Shown here piece after piece: positions 1-8,575 of a stretch of 35,424 bases of DNA; positions within the stretch are counted from its first letter, which is position 1, and each line of letters begins with the position of its first letter. The DNA comes from an uncultured Allobosea sp. (GTDB lineage: Bacteria > Pseudomonadota > Alphaproteobacteria > Rhizobiales > Beijerinckiaceae), in assembly GCF_945957345.1 (NCBI RefSeq), contig NZ_CAMFKW010000050.1, positions 1-35,424 on the forward strand, read 5' to 3'. A model generated the notes under the pieces. The model was not told the DNA's origin. It made no database searches and was given only the letters and a program-made list of their open reading frames with translations. The position numbers and the translations under genes were made by a program.

Positions 1-1907
1 GAGGCGGTGCGTACGCTGCGCACGAAATCGGCGACATAGCGGTCGAGCGCCTCGGCCTGCTCGTCGACCTTACGGGCCGCCTCCGCGACCTGGATCGCGG
101 CATCGCCGGTGACGCGCGCCTCGACGCCGACGGCGCCGACATTGTTGGTAACGGCATCGGCGCTCAGTGCCACGGCCTGCGCGTCGGCGGCGATCGTCGA
201 GGCGATGCCGGCCTGGCGGCTGACGACATCGGCGATCGCGCCGGATGTCTGCTCGATCGTCGTCATCGTGCCCTCGATATGGGCGACGGCTTCGAAGGCG
301 GTCGCGGCGGCGCCGCGGATATCGGCGAGCGTCTCGGCGATGTCGCGGGTGGCCTTCTGGGTCTGCTCGGCCAGCGTCTTGACCTCGCCCGCCACCACCG
401 CGAAGCCGCGGCCGGCCGCTCCCGCGCGGGCCGCCTCGATCGTGGCGTTCAGCGCGAGCAGGTTGGTGCGGGCCGCGATCTCCTCGATGAAATCGAGCAC
501 GGCGCGGACCTTGTCGGCCGCTTCCGTCAGCCCCGCGACGTCGCTGCGCGTGCTGCGGGCATAGGATGCGGCGGCGCGGACCGTGTCGTCGGCATGGCTG
601 GTCTGCTGGGTGAGCTCGCGGATCGAGGCTTCGATCTCCTCGGCCGCGATCGCGACGCTGCCGATGCGGCGCGAGGCGCTGTCGGCTTCCTGCGTCACGC
701 TCTCGGCGCGCAGCGTCGTCTTGTTGGCGTTCTCGACCATCTGGCCGGCGGCGTCGTGCATGCCCCGCAGAGAGATGCCGACATCGCCCAGCGCCTTGCC
801 GACGGTACGCTCGAGATCGCTGGCCAGCGCGTCGAGGGTCGTCTTGCGCAGGGTCTCGATCTCGCTCCGGCGGGTTTCCAGCGTCTTCTCGGCGGTGATG
901 TCGAGCAGGATGCCGTCCCAGACCAGGGTTCCGTCGCGCAGGCGCCGCTTGGTCGATTCGCTGCGCAGCCAGACGATGCCGCCATCGGGCGCATGATAGC
1001 GCCCCTCGAAGCGCCAGAGCGTCTCGGTCTCCTGCTGGTCGCGCCGCTGCTGCTCGAAGCGGGCCCGGTCTTCGGGCAGGAGCTTGCCGAGCCAGATTTC
1101 CGGATCGCGCTCGACCTCCTCCTTGGCGATCCCCAGCAGCTTGTCGATGGCGAAGGAGGCGAACTGGTAGGTCATCGTGCCGTCCGTGCGCACGATCCGC
1201 TGGTAGAGGGTGCCCGGCGCGCGGTCGATCAGGGTGCGCAGGCGATAGGCGATTTCGCGGCGGTCGTTGTCGTGGATGACGACGATGCCGGTGAGGATGA
1301 TGCCGATCGTGCTGACCACGATCATCGCCGGGACGGCCTCGCGCAGGAAGCGCTCGCCGGCCTCGCCGGGTATGAAGGGGGTCGAGGCCAGCAGGCAGAC
1401 GGCATCGAGCGACGAGAGCAGCAGCATGTCACGTGCCATCAGCGGGCGCCGGCGCCGTGCCAGCCAGATCGAGAAGCCGATGCCGATCACCATGCGGACC
1501 GCGATGCCGCTGACGCCGGTCACCATGCCGACGCCGCCCATCATCACGCGCGTCACCAGCAAGGGCACGGCGGTGATGAGCGCCGCCACGGGGCCTCCGA
1601 TCGGCCCCGCCAGGATGACGAAGGTATTGCGGGAATCGACGACGAGTCCGGGCTGGAGCTGGACGGGGTTCGACATGCTCACCAGCGCGCCGGCCGCGAA
1701 CAGGAGACCGACCGCGCAGGGGCGCAACCAGTCCCGCCCGACCAGCCACGGGGCGATCACCGTCAGCAGCAACCCCGCAAACAGCAGGAAGAACAGGCTC
1801 TGGACGAGATTGATGATCAACAATGTCGGAACCTTCGGCCGGGTCGGCTGTCCGACCTTGCTTTCAATTGTTGAAAGCCGTCCTAACGGATGGTCTTGGC
1901 CGGACAT
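1..1907 (-). CDS. Methyl-accepting chemotaxis protein with 5TM-LYT and PAS domains (3' end beyond window)
   Basis: Chemoreceptor-type signalling protein of the inner membrane. About 635 residues are visible; the C-terminus is cut by the left edge. From the N-terminus: five or six hydrophobic helices with the 5TMR-LYT pattern (a 'PGLVVDSRNTFVILAG' segment followed by 'GPIGGPVAALI' and 'RVMMGG'), then a PAS/PAC domain ('DGTMTYQFAS' to 'WDGILLDITAEK'), then an MCP signalling hairpin with the conserved tip 'RTNLLALNATIEAARAG' and 'GRGFAVVAGEVKTLAEQT'. No HAMP domain is apparent between membrane and PAS. The input is unknown; the family context suggests the PAS or membrane domain senses a ligand or redox state and the tip drives CheA/CheW. 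The ATG at 1907 has no clear Shine-Dalgarno. TTG codons at 1823 or 1820, with GAAGG upstream, are an alternative start directly before the first membrane helix. Divergent from mutS. Confidence 0.88.
   Translation of the reverse strand, partial: MSGQDHPLGRLSTIESKVGQPTRPKVPTLLIINLVQSLFFLLFAGLLLTVIAPWLVGRDWLRPCAVGLLFAAGALVSMSNPVQLQPGLVVDSRNTFVILAGPIGGPVAALITAVPLLVTRVMMGGVGMVTGVSGIAVRMVIGIGFSIWLARRRRPLMARDMLLLSSLDAVCLLASTPFIPGEAGERFLREAVPAMIVVSTIGIILTGIVVIHDNDRREIAYRLRTLIDRAPGTLYQRIVRTDGTMTYQFASFAIDKLLGIAKEEVERDPEIWLGKLLPEDRARFEQQRRDQQETETLWRFEGRYHAPDGGIVWLRSESTKRRLRDGTLVWDGILLDITAEKTLETRRSEIETLRKTTLDALASDLERTVGKALGDVGISLRGMHDAAGQMVENANKTTLRAESVTQEADSASRRIGSVAIAAEEIEASIRELTQQTSHADDTVRAAASYARSTRSDVAGLTEAADKVRAVLDFIEEIAARTNLLALNATIEAARAGAAGRGFAVVAGEVKTLAEQTQKATRDIAETLADIRGAAATAFEAVAHIEGTMTTIEQTSGAIADVVSRQAGIASTIAADAQAVALSADAVTNNVGAVGVEARVTGDAAIQVAEAARKVDEQAEALDRYVADFVRSVRTA
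1861..1877. promoter_or_regulatory. Palindrome in the chemoreceptor/mutS divergent region
   Basis: A perfect inverted repeat with 7-bp arms, CTTTCAA-ttg-TTGAAAG. It lies 50 bp upstream of the mutS ATG and either within the first codons of the chemoreceptor (ATG start at 1907) or upstream of it (TTG start at 1823). It could be an operator. No regulator is identified. Confidence 0.35.
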
Positions 1908-1927
1908 TTTGCTAGCGTGCCCGCGCC

Positions 1928-4651
1928 ATGCGCCAGAGCACCTCTCCAGACACCGCCCGCCCCGTCGCTCCGGCCGCAGCCGCCGATCGCGTCACGCCGA
2001 TGATGGCGCAATATGTCGAGATCAAAGCCGCCAATCCGGACTGCCTGCTCTTCTACCGGATGGGCGATTTCTACGAATTGTTCTTCCGGGATGCCGAGAT
2101 CGCCTCGCGCACGCTCGGCATCGTTCTCACCAAGCGCGGCAAGCACCAGGGCGACGACATCCCGATGTGCGGCGTGCCGGTCGAGCGTGCCGACGATTAT
2201 CTCCAGCGCCTGATCGCCGCCGGTCATCGCGTCGCCGTCTGCGAGCAGACCGAGGACCCGGCCGAGGCCAAGAAGCGCGGCAACAAGTCGGTGGTGAAGC
2301 GCGATGTCGTGCGCCTCGTCACGCCCGGCACCATCACTGAGGAGCGCCTGCTCGAACCCGGTCGCGCGAGCCTCCTCATTGCCGTCGCGCGCCGCAAGAC
2401 CGGCGAGGCCGCCTCGCTCTACGGGCTCGCAGCGATCGACATCTCGACAGGCCGCTTCACCGTGATGGAGACGCCGCAGGAGCGGCTCGCCATCGAGTTC
2501 TCGCGGCTGGAGCCGCGCGAGATCGTCTGCCCGGACGCGATCCATGACGATCCCGAGCTCAAGGAATTCTGGCGCGAGATCACGATCCCTGTGACGCCGC
2601 TGGCGCGCGATGGGCTCGACGCGACCTCGGCCGAGCGGCGCCTGAAGGAATTCTTCGGCGTTGCCACGCTCGATGCCTTCGGCGCCTTCACGCGGGCCGA
2701 GATCGCAGCGGCTGGTGCGGCGCTGGCCTATGTCGAGCGCACCCAGCTCGGCGCCCGTCCGCCGCTCTCGGCCCCGATGCGCGATTCAGGCTCGGCGACG
2801 ATGCTGATCGACGCGGCGACCCGGGCCAATCTCGAACTGACCCGCACGCTCGGCGGCGAGCGCCAGGGCAGCCTGCTCGCCACGATCGACCGCACGGTGA
2901 CGCCGGGCGGCGCGCGCCTGCTGGCCGAACGCCTCGCCGGCCCGCTGACCGATACCGCTGCCATCGCCGCGCGCCATGACGCGGTCGAATTGCTCGTCGC
3001 GGATGCCGGCCTGCGCGAGGATCTGCGCACCGCCTTGGAGAAGGTCCCGGACGTCGCTCGTGCGCTGGCGCGGCTCTCGCTCGACCGTGGCGGCCCGCGC
3101 GATCTCGCGGCGCTCGGCGCCGGGCTCGACGCGGCCCGCGCGATTGCCGCCTTGCTGGTCCGGCGCGGTGAACTGCCTGTCGAACTGGCGCGTGCCATGC
3201 GGGCTCTTGGTGAAAGCGATCCCGATTTGCCGGTGCGTCTCAACGCGACGCTGGCTGACGAATTGCCGCTCAACCGCCGCGACGGCCGTTTCGTTCGCGA
3301 GGAGTTCGACTCAGCGCTCGACGAATTGCGTCTGCTCCAGATCGACTCGCGCAAGGTGATCGCCCAGTTGCAGGCGCGCTATGCCGCCGAGACCGGCTGC
3401 CGCACGTTGCGCATCAAGCACAACGCCATGCTTGGCTATTTCGTCGAGGTGCCGCAGGCGACGGGCGAGGAATTCCTGCGCGATCCCTGGCGCGCGACCT
3501 TCGTGCATCGCCAGACCATGTCGGACGCGATGCGCTTCTCCTCGGTCGAGCTCGGCGAACTCGAAGCCAAGATCGCTTCCGCCGCCGACCGGGCGCTGAA
3601 GCTCGAACTCGCCATCTTCGCGGCGCTCAGCGAAGCCGTGCTGGCCCAGGCCGAGCCGATCAAGGCGGCCGCTTTGGCCTTGGCGGAGCTCGATGTCGCT
3701 GCGGCCTTGGCCGATCTCGCGACCCGCGAGGGCTGGAGCCGCCCGCAGATCGATGACGGCGTCGCCTTTACGATCGAGCGCGGCCGCCATCCAGTGGTCG
3801 AAGCAGCGCTGAAGCGCGACGGCAAACCCTTCGTCGCCAACGACACCGAATTGTCGCCGCCGGGCACCGAGGCGAAGGGCGGGCGCATCTGCCTGATCAC
3901 CGGCCCGAACATGGCCGGTAAATCGACCTTCCTGCGCCAGAACGCACTGATCGCGGTGCTCGCCCAGATGGGCTCCTTCGTGCCCGCGACTTCGGCGCAT
4001 ATCGGCATCGTCGACCGGCTGTTCTCGCGCGTCGGTGCCGCCGACGATCTCGCGCGCGGCCGTTCGACCTTCATGGTCGAGATGGTCGAGACCGCCGCGA
4101 TCCTGAACCAGGCGGGCCCGCGCGCGCTGGTCATCCTCGACGAGATCGGGCGGGGCACCGCGACCTTCGACGGCCTCTCGATCGCCTGGGCCGCGATCGA
4201 GCATCTCCACGAGATCAACCGCTGCCGCAGCCTGTTCGCGACCCATTATCATGAACTGACGGCGCTCGGAGACCGGCTCGAGCGTGTCGCCAACGCGACC
4301 GTCCGCGTCACCGAATGGAAGGGCGAGGTCGTCTTCCTGCACGAGGTCGTGCCGGGCGCGGCCGATCGCTCCTACGGCATCCAGGTCGCCAAGCTCGCCG
4401 GCCTGCCGCCGGCCGTGGTCGAGCGCGCCCGTGCGATCCTCGGCGAGTTGGAGAAGACCGAGCGCGAGAAGCCGGTGGCGTCGCTGGTCGACGATCTCCC
4501 GCTCTTCGCCGTGCCGCAGCGCAGGCCGGCGCCGGTCGTTCCAGAAGGCGAGCCGGACGGTTTGCGTGAGGCTCTGGCCGGGATCGACCCGGACGAGATG
4601 ACCCCGCGCGAGGCGCTGGAAGCGCTCTACCGCCTGAAGGTTTTGGTTTAG
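1928..4651 (+). CDS. mutS: DNA mismatch repair protein MutS
   Basis: Recognises mismatches and small loops and starts methyl-independent or MutL-dependent repair in the cytoplasm. It has 907 residues, the usual full length. The mismatch-contacting Phe-x-Glu motif is F48-Y49-E50 within 'RMGDFYELFF'. The connector and lever domains follow, then the ATPase: Walker A 'GPNMAGKS' at residues 659-666, the signature loop 'RGRSTFMVEM', Walker B 'VILDEIGRGT' and the 'FATHYHEL' switch. The N-terminal extension of about 25 residues before 'MMAQYVEIK' resembles that of other rhizobial MutS proteins, so the first ATG was kept, although no strong Shine-Dalgarno precedes it. Its stop codon abuts the stop of the convergent NlpC/P60 gene with no bases between them. 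Confidence 0.98.
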   Translation: MRQSTSPDTARPVAPAAAADRVTPMMAQYVEIKAANPDCLLFYRMGDFYELFFRDAEIASRTLGIVLTKRGKHQGDDIPMCGVPVERADDYLQRLIAAGHRVAVCEQTEDPAEAKKRGNKSVVKRDVVRLVTPGTITEERLLEPGRASLLIAVARRKTGEAASLYGLAAIDISTGRFTVMETPQERLAIEFSRLEPREIVCPDAIHDDPELKEFWREITIPVTPLARDGLDATSAERRLKEFFGVATLDAFGAFTRAEIAAAGAALAYVERTQLGARPPLSAPMRDSGSATMLIDAATRANLELTRTLGGERQGSLLATIDRTVTPGGARLLAERLAGPLTDTAAIAARHDAVELLVADAGLREDLRTALEKVPDVARALARLSLDRGGPRDLAALGAGLDAARAIAALLVRRGELPVELARAMRALGESDPDLPVRLNATLADELPLNRRDGRFVREEFDSALDELRLLQIDSRKVIAQLQARYAAETGCRTLRIKHNAMLGYFVEVPQATGEEFLRDPWRATFVHRQTMSDAMRFSSVELGELEAKIASAADRALKLELAIFAALSEAVLAQAEPIKAAALALAELDVAAALADLATREGWSRPQIDDGVAFTIERGRHPVVEAALKRDGKPFVANDTELSPPGTEAKGGRICLITGPNMAGKSTFLRQNALIAVLAQMGSFVPATSAHIGIVDRLFSRVGAADDLARGRSTFMVEMVETAAILNQAGPRALVILDEIGRGTATFDGLSIAWAAIEHLHEINRCRSLFATHYHELTALGDRLERVANATVRVTEWKGEVVFLHEVVPGAADRSYGIQVAKLAGLPPAVVERARAILGELEKTEREKPVASLVDDLPLFAVPQRRPAPVVPEGEPDGLREALAGIDPDEMTPREALEALYRLKVLV

Positions 4652-5509
4652 CTAGCCCAGCCGCTTGATGGCGGTGATCTCGCCGAAGCTCTTGGCGCGG
4701 ATGCGGTCTCGCGCCTCGCGCAGCGGCTCGCGATAGACGCTCATCACATGCCCGCTGGCATGGAGCAGCGTGTCGGGAGCGGTCAGGATGCCGACATGGC
4801 CCTTCCAGAAGACGAGGTCGCCACGCTGCAAGCCGGCGAGGTCCTCGCGCAATTCGACAGTCCGGCCGAGCGTCGCCTCCATCATGTCTGAATCGCGCGG
4901 CGCGGCGATGCCGGCCGCCGCAAGGCAAAGCTGCGTCAGGCCAGAGCAGTCGAGCCCGAGGCTGGTCTTGCCGCCCCAGAGATAGGGCACGCCGACGAAG
5001 CGCTCGGCCACAGCGACGAAATCCGGCTCATGCTGGTCGATTGGCGCGAGGTGGGCGGCGAAGACGTGGCCGCCATCGGCCAGAACCGCGAAATCACCCT
5101 TGCTCTCGACTACGGCGACATTGGCACCGAACGACAGCGCCGTGAGCGGCGGCAATTTGATCGAGGGGCCGGGATAGACGAAGGTTCGCAAACCCGCAAC
5201 GCGATGCGTTGGAGCAGGGCGGTCCGGCCGCAACGCATCGTCGGGGATGTAGCCGACATAGCCGTCACCCGCGAGCTGCGCCCAGGCCCAGCCCTCCTCG
5301 CGCTCGTAGACATCAACCAGTTCGCCGGCGAGCGCTTCGGTATCGAGCGCGGCGTCGGGGCGCGGCTCGCGCCGCACCGGGGCGGAAGCCGAGACGATGC
5401 GCATCGGTTGCGGATCGGCGAAGCGGGCGGCCTCGACCTGCCCCGTCAGCGTGCGTGCTGCGAGGTCGGGGCGGAAAGCATGGATGCGGCGGTCGAGAAT
5501 CGTTGTCAT
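4652..5509 (-). CDS. NlpC/P60 family cysteine peptidase with SH3 domains
   Basis: Predicted gamma-D-glutamyl-diamino acid endopeptidase of the C40 family, acting on cell-wall peptides. The 285 residues hold two SH3-like segments (about 40-95 and 103-155) and an NlpC/P60 domain (about 165-285). The catalytic Cys188 is in 'LGLDCSGLTQ', and His238 ('GHVGI') and His250 ('LLHAS') complete the active site. There is no signal peptide or membrane helix, so it probably acts in the cytoplasm on recycled muropeptides, like the DPP-VI type enzymes. It follows the marR gene by 41 bp on the same strand, with the M17 aminopeptidase gene further upstream. Together the two peptidases could degrade wall-derived peptides (inference). 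The exact substrate is not shown by the sequence. Confidence 0.92.
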   Translation of the reverse strand: MTTILDRRIHAFRPDLAARTLTGQVEAARFADPQPMRIVSASAPVRREPRPDAALDTEALAGELVDVYEREEGWAWAQLAGDGYVGYIPDDALRPDRPAPTHRVAGLRTFVYPGPSIKLPPLTALSFGANVAVVESKGDFAVLADGGHVFAAHLAPIDQHEPDFVAVAERFVGVPYLWGGKTSLGLDCSGLTQLCLAAAGIAAPRDSDMMEATLGRTVELREDLAGLQRGDLVFWKGHVGILTAPDTLLHASGHVMSVYREPLREARDRIRAKSFGEITAIKRLG

Positions 5510-5550
5510 GGCGGCAATCTAGCGCGGCGGGAGGTGGTCCGGGAGAGGCC

Positions 5551-5904
5551 TCAGCTTCCGCCGATCTCCTTGGCATGCTCGGTTACGAGATCTGCTAATC
5601 GCTCGACAGCCAAGGCTCCGGCGACGGTGCGCTGGATCACGACATTGCGGCGGTCGGCCTCGTCGCGCTTGCGGGTGAGCAGGCCGAGCTTGCCGAGCGT
5701 GTCGAGCGCGCGCGTGATCACCGGCTTGGTCACGCCGAGCTGTTTGGCGAGTCCGCGGACCGTATGCGGCGGCAGTTCGAGATAGACCGTGAGCAGGATC
5801 GCGGTCTGGCGCGCCGAGAGATCGGCGTCATGGTCCCGCACCAGATCGAGATGCACCTGCCGCCACAGCTTGAGCGCCTGCGAAGGCCTGATCTCCAGGG
5901 GCAT
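5551..5904 (-). CDS. MarR-family transcriptional regulator
   Basis: A 117-residue winged-helix DNA-binding protein. The pattern is typical of MarR: 'LSARQTAILLTVYLE' (helix 2-3), 'TVRGLAKQLGVTKPVITRALDTLGKLGLLTRKRD' (helix-turn-helix) and the wing 'RDEADRRNVVIQRT' with the conserved D-x-R-(R/N) wing residues. It is shorter than most MarR proteins (about 140-150), with abbreviated N- and C-terminal dimerisation helices. It sits between the M17 aminopeptidase gene (80 bp upstream) and the NlpC/P60 gene (41 bp downstream), all leftward, so it may be co-transcribed and control this group. A clean inverted repeat lies 7 bp before its ATG and would suit autoregulation. No Shine-Dalgarno is seen before the ATG. 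The ligand is unknown. Confidence 0.9.
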   Translation of the reverse strand: MPLEIRPSQALKLWRQVHLDLVRDHDADLSARQTAILLTVYLELPPHTVRGLAKQLGVTKPVITRALDTLGKLGLLTRKRDEADRRNVVIQRTVAGALAVERLADLVTEHAKEIGGS

Positions 5905-5910
5905 AAAGAC

Positions 5911-5936
5911 ACGGGTCCAGATCGTTACGGACCCGT
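5911..5936. promoter_or_regulatory. Candidate MarR operator upstream of the marR gene
   Basis: Perfect inverted repeat with 8-bp arms, ACGGGTCC and GGACCCGT, separated by 10 bp. The right half also contains the short palindrome TACGG-ac-CCGTA at 5926-5937. The position immediately before a MarR-type gene fits an autoregulatory operator, a common arrangement in that family. Binding is inferred. Confidence 0.45.
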
Positions 5937-5984
5937 ATCATTATCCCGGCGGCGGCGGCGCGCAATCGTCTTCGCGGATCAGCC

Positions 5985-7367
5985 TTAACCGCGCGGATAA
6001 AGCTGCTTCACCAGCGCGTGGATCAGGCGCGCGCCTTGGCATTCGCCGCCCTCCGGCCGCCCCGGCTTGGCCGAGGGGTTCCAGGCATAGATGTCGAAAT
6101 GCGCGTAGGCCTGTGTCTTCTCGACGAAGCGGTTGAGGAACAGGGCCGCGGTGACCGAGCCGGCCATGCCCCCGCCGGAGACGTGGTTGACATCGGCGAT
6201 CTTGGACTCCAGCAGGCCGTCATAGGGCGGCCAGAGCGGCAGCCGCCAGACCGGATCGTTCACCGCCATGCCGAGCCGGGCGATCTCGGCGGCGAGCTTT
6301 TCGTCATGCGTATAGAAGGGCGGCAGCTCCGGGCCGAGCGCGGTGCGGGCCGCCCCGGTCAGCGTCGCGAAATCGACGAGCAGGTCCGGTGCCTCCTCGT
6401 CGGCGAGCGCCAGCGCATCGGCCAGGATCAGCCGGCCCTCGGCATCGGTATTGCCGATCTCGACCGAGAGGCCCTTGCGGCTCGCCAGCACGTCGCCGGG
6501 CCTGAAGGCATTGCCCGACACGGCATTCTCGACGGCCGGTACCAGCAGCCGCAACCGCACCGGCAGCTTCGCCAGCATGATCATTCGCGCCGCAGCGATC
6601 GCGGCCGCCGCGCCGCCCATGTCCTTCTTCATCAGCAGCATCGAGGCGTCGGGCTTGAGATTGAGCCCGCCGGTATCGAAGGCGACGCCCTTGCCGACCA
6701 GCGTGACCTTGGGATGGGCGGGGTCACCCCAGACGAGGTCCACGAGCCGCGGTGCTCGTGTCGAAGCACGCCCGACCGCATGGATCATCGGGAAATTCCG
6801 GGCGATCAGGTCGTCGCCGACGATGCTGGTGACGGCCGCGCCGCATTCGGTGGCGAGCCCCCGGATCGCCGCTTCGATCTCGCCGGGCCCAAGCTCGTTC
6901 GCCGGTGTGTTGACGAGGTCCCGCGCCAGCATGGCGGACTCGGCGATCCGGCTGATCTCCTCGCCGTCGACACCATGGGGTACGACCAGCCGCGCGCGGG
7001 CCGGGCTGGGCTTGCGATAGCGATCGAAGCGATAGCCCTGCAGCAGCCAGCTCAGCGTTGCCAAGGCCGGGTCGCCGAAATCGCCCGACAGCGTGTAGTC
7101 GCCGGCCGGCAAAAGTGCGGCAAGACGCCCGGCCGCGAACGGATCGGGTCGGCGCCCAGCTATATCGACGCCGAGCAGGACGGCCGCCAGCTCTCCTTGC
7201 AGATCCGGCAGCAGGCAGTACTGGCCGGCGCGGGCGGCAAAGCCCTGGGCGAGGGCGAAACTGCGGTTGGCCGGAGACAACTGCTCCTGAAGGGCGGTCC
7301 ATGTGCCGGTCGAGACGACGTGAACGGGAATGGCTGCGGTGGAGGCGGAGATCAGGAGAGTGTTCAC
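5985..7367 (-). CDS. Leucyl aminopeptidase family (M17) metallopeptidase
   Basis: A dinuclear-metal exopeptidase that removes N-terminal residues from peptides in the cytoplasm. It has 460 residues, close to the shorter M17 subgroup found in Alphaproteobacteria. The C-terminal catalytic domain has the metal/catalytic lysine segment 'LVGKGVAFDTGGLNLKP', the 'MKKDMGGAAA' helix and the family signature 'NTDAEGRL'. The N-terminal domain is divergent. The start is GTG at 7367, with no good Shine-Dalgarno and no better start nearby. It is the first gene of a leftward group with marR and NlpC/P60. The upstream 130 bp is shared with the divergent tadD. The substrate range is not evident; a role in peptide turnover or wall-peptide recycling is inferred from the neighbour. 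Confidence 0.93.
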   Translation of the reverse strand: MNTLLISASTAAIPVHVVSTGTWTALQEQLSPANRSFALAQGFAARAGQYCLLPDLQGELAAVLLGVDIAGRRPDPFAAGRLAALLPAGDYTLSGDFGDPALATLSWLLQGYRFDRYRKPSPARARLVVPHGVDGEEISRIAESAMLARDLVNTPANELGPGEIEAAIRGLATECGAAVTSIVGDDLIARNFPMIHAVGRASTRAPRLVDLVWGDPAHPKVTLVGKGVAFDTGGLNLKPDASMLLMKKDMGGAAAAIAAARMIMLAKLPVRLRLLVPAVENAVSGNAFRPGDVLASRKGLSVEIGNTDAEGRLILADALALADEEAPDLLVDFATLTGAARTALGPELPPFYTHDEKLAAEIARLGMAVNDPVWRLPLWPPYDGLLESKIADVNHVSGGGMAGSVTAALFLNRFVEKTQAYAHFDIYAWNPSAKPGRPEGGECQGARLIHALVKQLYPRG

Positions 7368-7497
7368 GGAGCGCTGTTTCGATTTCGGGCAGGGGCTTCG
7401 GGAAGGCGATTAAGGATGCATTAGGGTTAACGCTTTATCACCGGATCGACCAGACGAACCCATCCAGACGGCCCGTTTTCGGGAGGCGATCCGGCCC

Positions 7498-8430
7498 ATG
7501 TCTTCAGCCCGGCCCCATTATTCAATCCATCCCGCGGCTTCGGTCCGGACGGTGTCCGTTCGCGCGGCCCGGCCTGGTTCTCGCGCCGGTCTCGGCCTTG
7601 CCGTCTGTCTCGCTGCGCTGGTTCTGGCCGGCTGCCAGAGCCGCGGCGGCATCGGCGACGTCACCGGCTCGATCGGCCGCGCAAGTCCGGCGAGCCAGCC
7701 GCGCACGGCGTCGGACTGGCAGGCCGAACGCGAGACCTGGGCGAAGCGCTATGATGCCAATCCCAAGGACCGCGACGCCGCCTTCTATTATGCGCGCGCG
7801 CTGCGGAGCCTCGATCAGAATGCCCAGGCCCTGGCCGTGCTTCAGAGCGCCGTCCTCGCTCACCAGGACGACCGTGAGCTGCTTGGCGCCTATGGCCGCT
7901 CGCTTGCCGATAACGGTCGCCTGCAGGAGGCCGACGAGGTCCTGTCGCGGGCGCATTCGCCCGAGCGGCCCGATTGGCGGATCCTGTCGGCACAGGGCAC
8001 GGTCGCCGACCAGCTCGGCGACCACGCACGCGCCCAGCAGATCTACCAGGCGGCCCTGAAGCTCGCCCCGAACGAACCGACGATCATGTCGAATTACGGG
8101 CTGTCGCTGGCCCTCTCGCGCAATTTGCCCGAGGCCGAGCGCGTCCTGGCCGAGGCGGCGGCGTCCGATCGTGCCGATGCCCGCGTCCGCCAGAATCTCG
8201 TCCTCGTGCTCGGCCTGCAAGGTCGCTTCGGCGAAGCGGAAACCCTGGCGCGCCGCGACCAGAGCCCGGCCGAGGCGGCCCAGACGATCGCCTATCTCAA
8301 GCGCAGCGTCAGCCAGCAGAACAGCTGGGAATTGCTGAAGGGCGGCAAGGGGAGCAAGGCGCAGTCCGCTGCCCGGCCGCCGGTTGCGAACGGGACGGTC
8401 GGCACCCCTGCCGGCATTCCGCCCGCCTGA
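7498..8430 (+). CDS. tadD: Tad pilus assembly lipoprotein TadD (TPR pilotin)
   Basis: A 310-residue lipoprotein. The hydrophobic signal ends in a lipobox 'LVLAGC' with the lipidated Cys at residue 46, followed by TPR-type helical repeats over about residues 70-280 ('DAAFYYARALRSLDQNAQALAVLQ', 'AQQIYQAALKLAPNEPTIMSNYGLSLA'). TadD proteins act at the outer membrane in assembly of the CpaC secretin. GGAGG lies 11 bases before the ATG. The signal is long (about 28 residues before the hydrophobic core), so a later start is possible. The gene is transcribed toward the main tad operon and is separated from tadC by a strong bidirectional terminator. In many genomes tadD follows tadC on the same strand, so here it appears inverted. 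Confidence 0.9.
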   Translation: MSSARPHYSIHPAASVRTVSVRAARPGSRAGLGLAVCLAALVLAGCQSRGGIGDVTGSIGRASPASQPRTASDWQAERETWAKRYDANPKDRDAAFYYARALRSLDQNAQALAVLQSAVLAHQDDRELLGAYGRSLADNGRLQEADEVLSRAHSPERPDWRILSAQGTVADQLGDHARAQQIYQAALKLAPNEPTIMSNYGLSLALSRNLPEAERVLAEAAASDRADARVRQNLVLVLGLQGRFGEAETLARRDQSPAEAAQTIAYLKRSVSQQNSWELLKGGKGSKAQSAARPPVANGTVGTPAGIPPA

Positions 8431-8476
8431 GGAGCGGCTTCTGCAGAACCTGCGGCTTTCTCGAAAGCCGGACATC

Positions 8477-8524
8477 ACAAGCGAATAAGGCCGGAGTCTC
8501 GAAACTCCGGCCTTATTCGTTTGT
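8477..8524. terminator. Bidirectional intrinsic terminator between tadD and tadC
   Basis: Arms at 8477-8497 and 8504-8524 pair over 21 bp with one G-U position and a 6-nt loop. The stem has a GC core (GGCCGGAGT) flanked by AT-rich ends (AATAA and TTATT), so either direction ends in a U-rich stretch. It lies between the two convergent genes, as expected for a shared terminator. Confidence 0.88.
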
Positions 8525-8575
8525 AGGATCGGCTTTGCGGCGCGCGTCTTCAGCGAAAGCAGGGTCTCGCCTGAT

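Noticed and set aside
279..1874. Long rightward open frame of 531 codons opposite the chemoreceptor
   Set aside because: It is antisense to a clear MCP signalling domain, has Arg/Asp/Gly-biased composition and no recognisable domain. GC-rich codon bias alone explains it.
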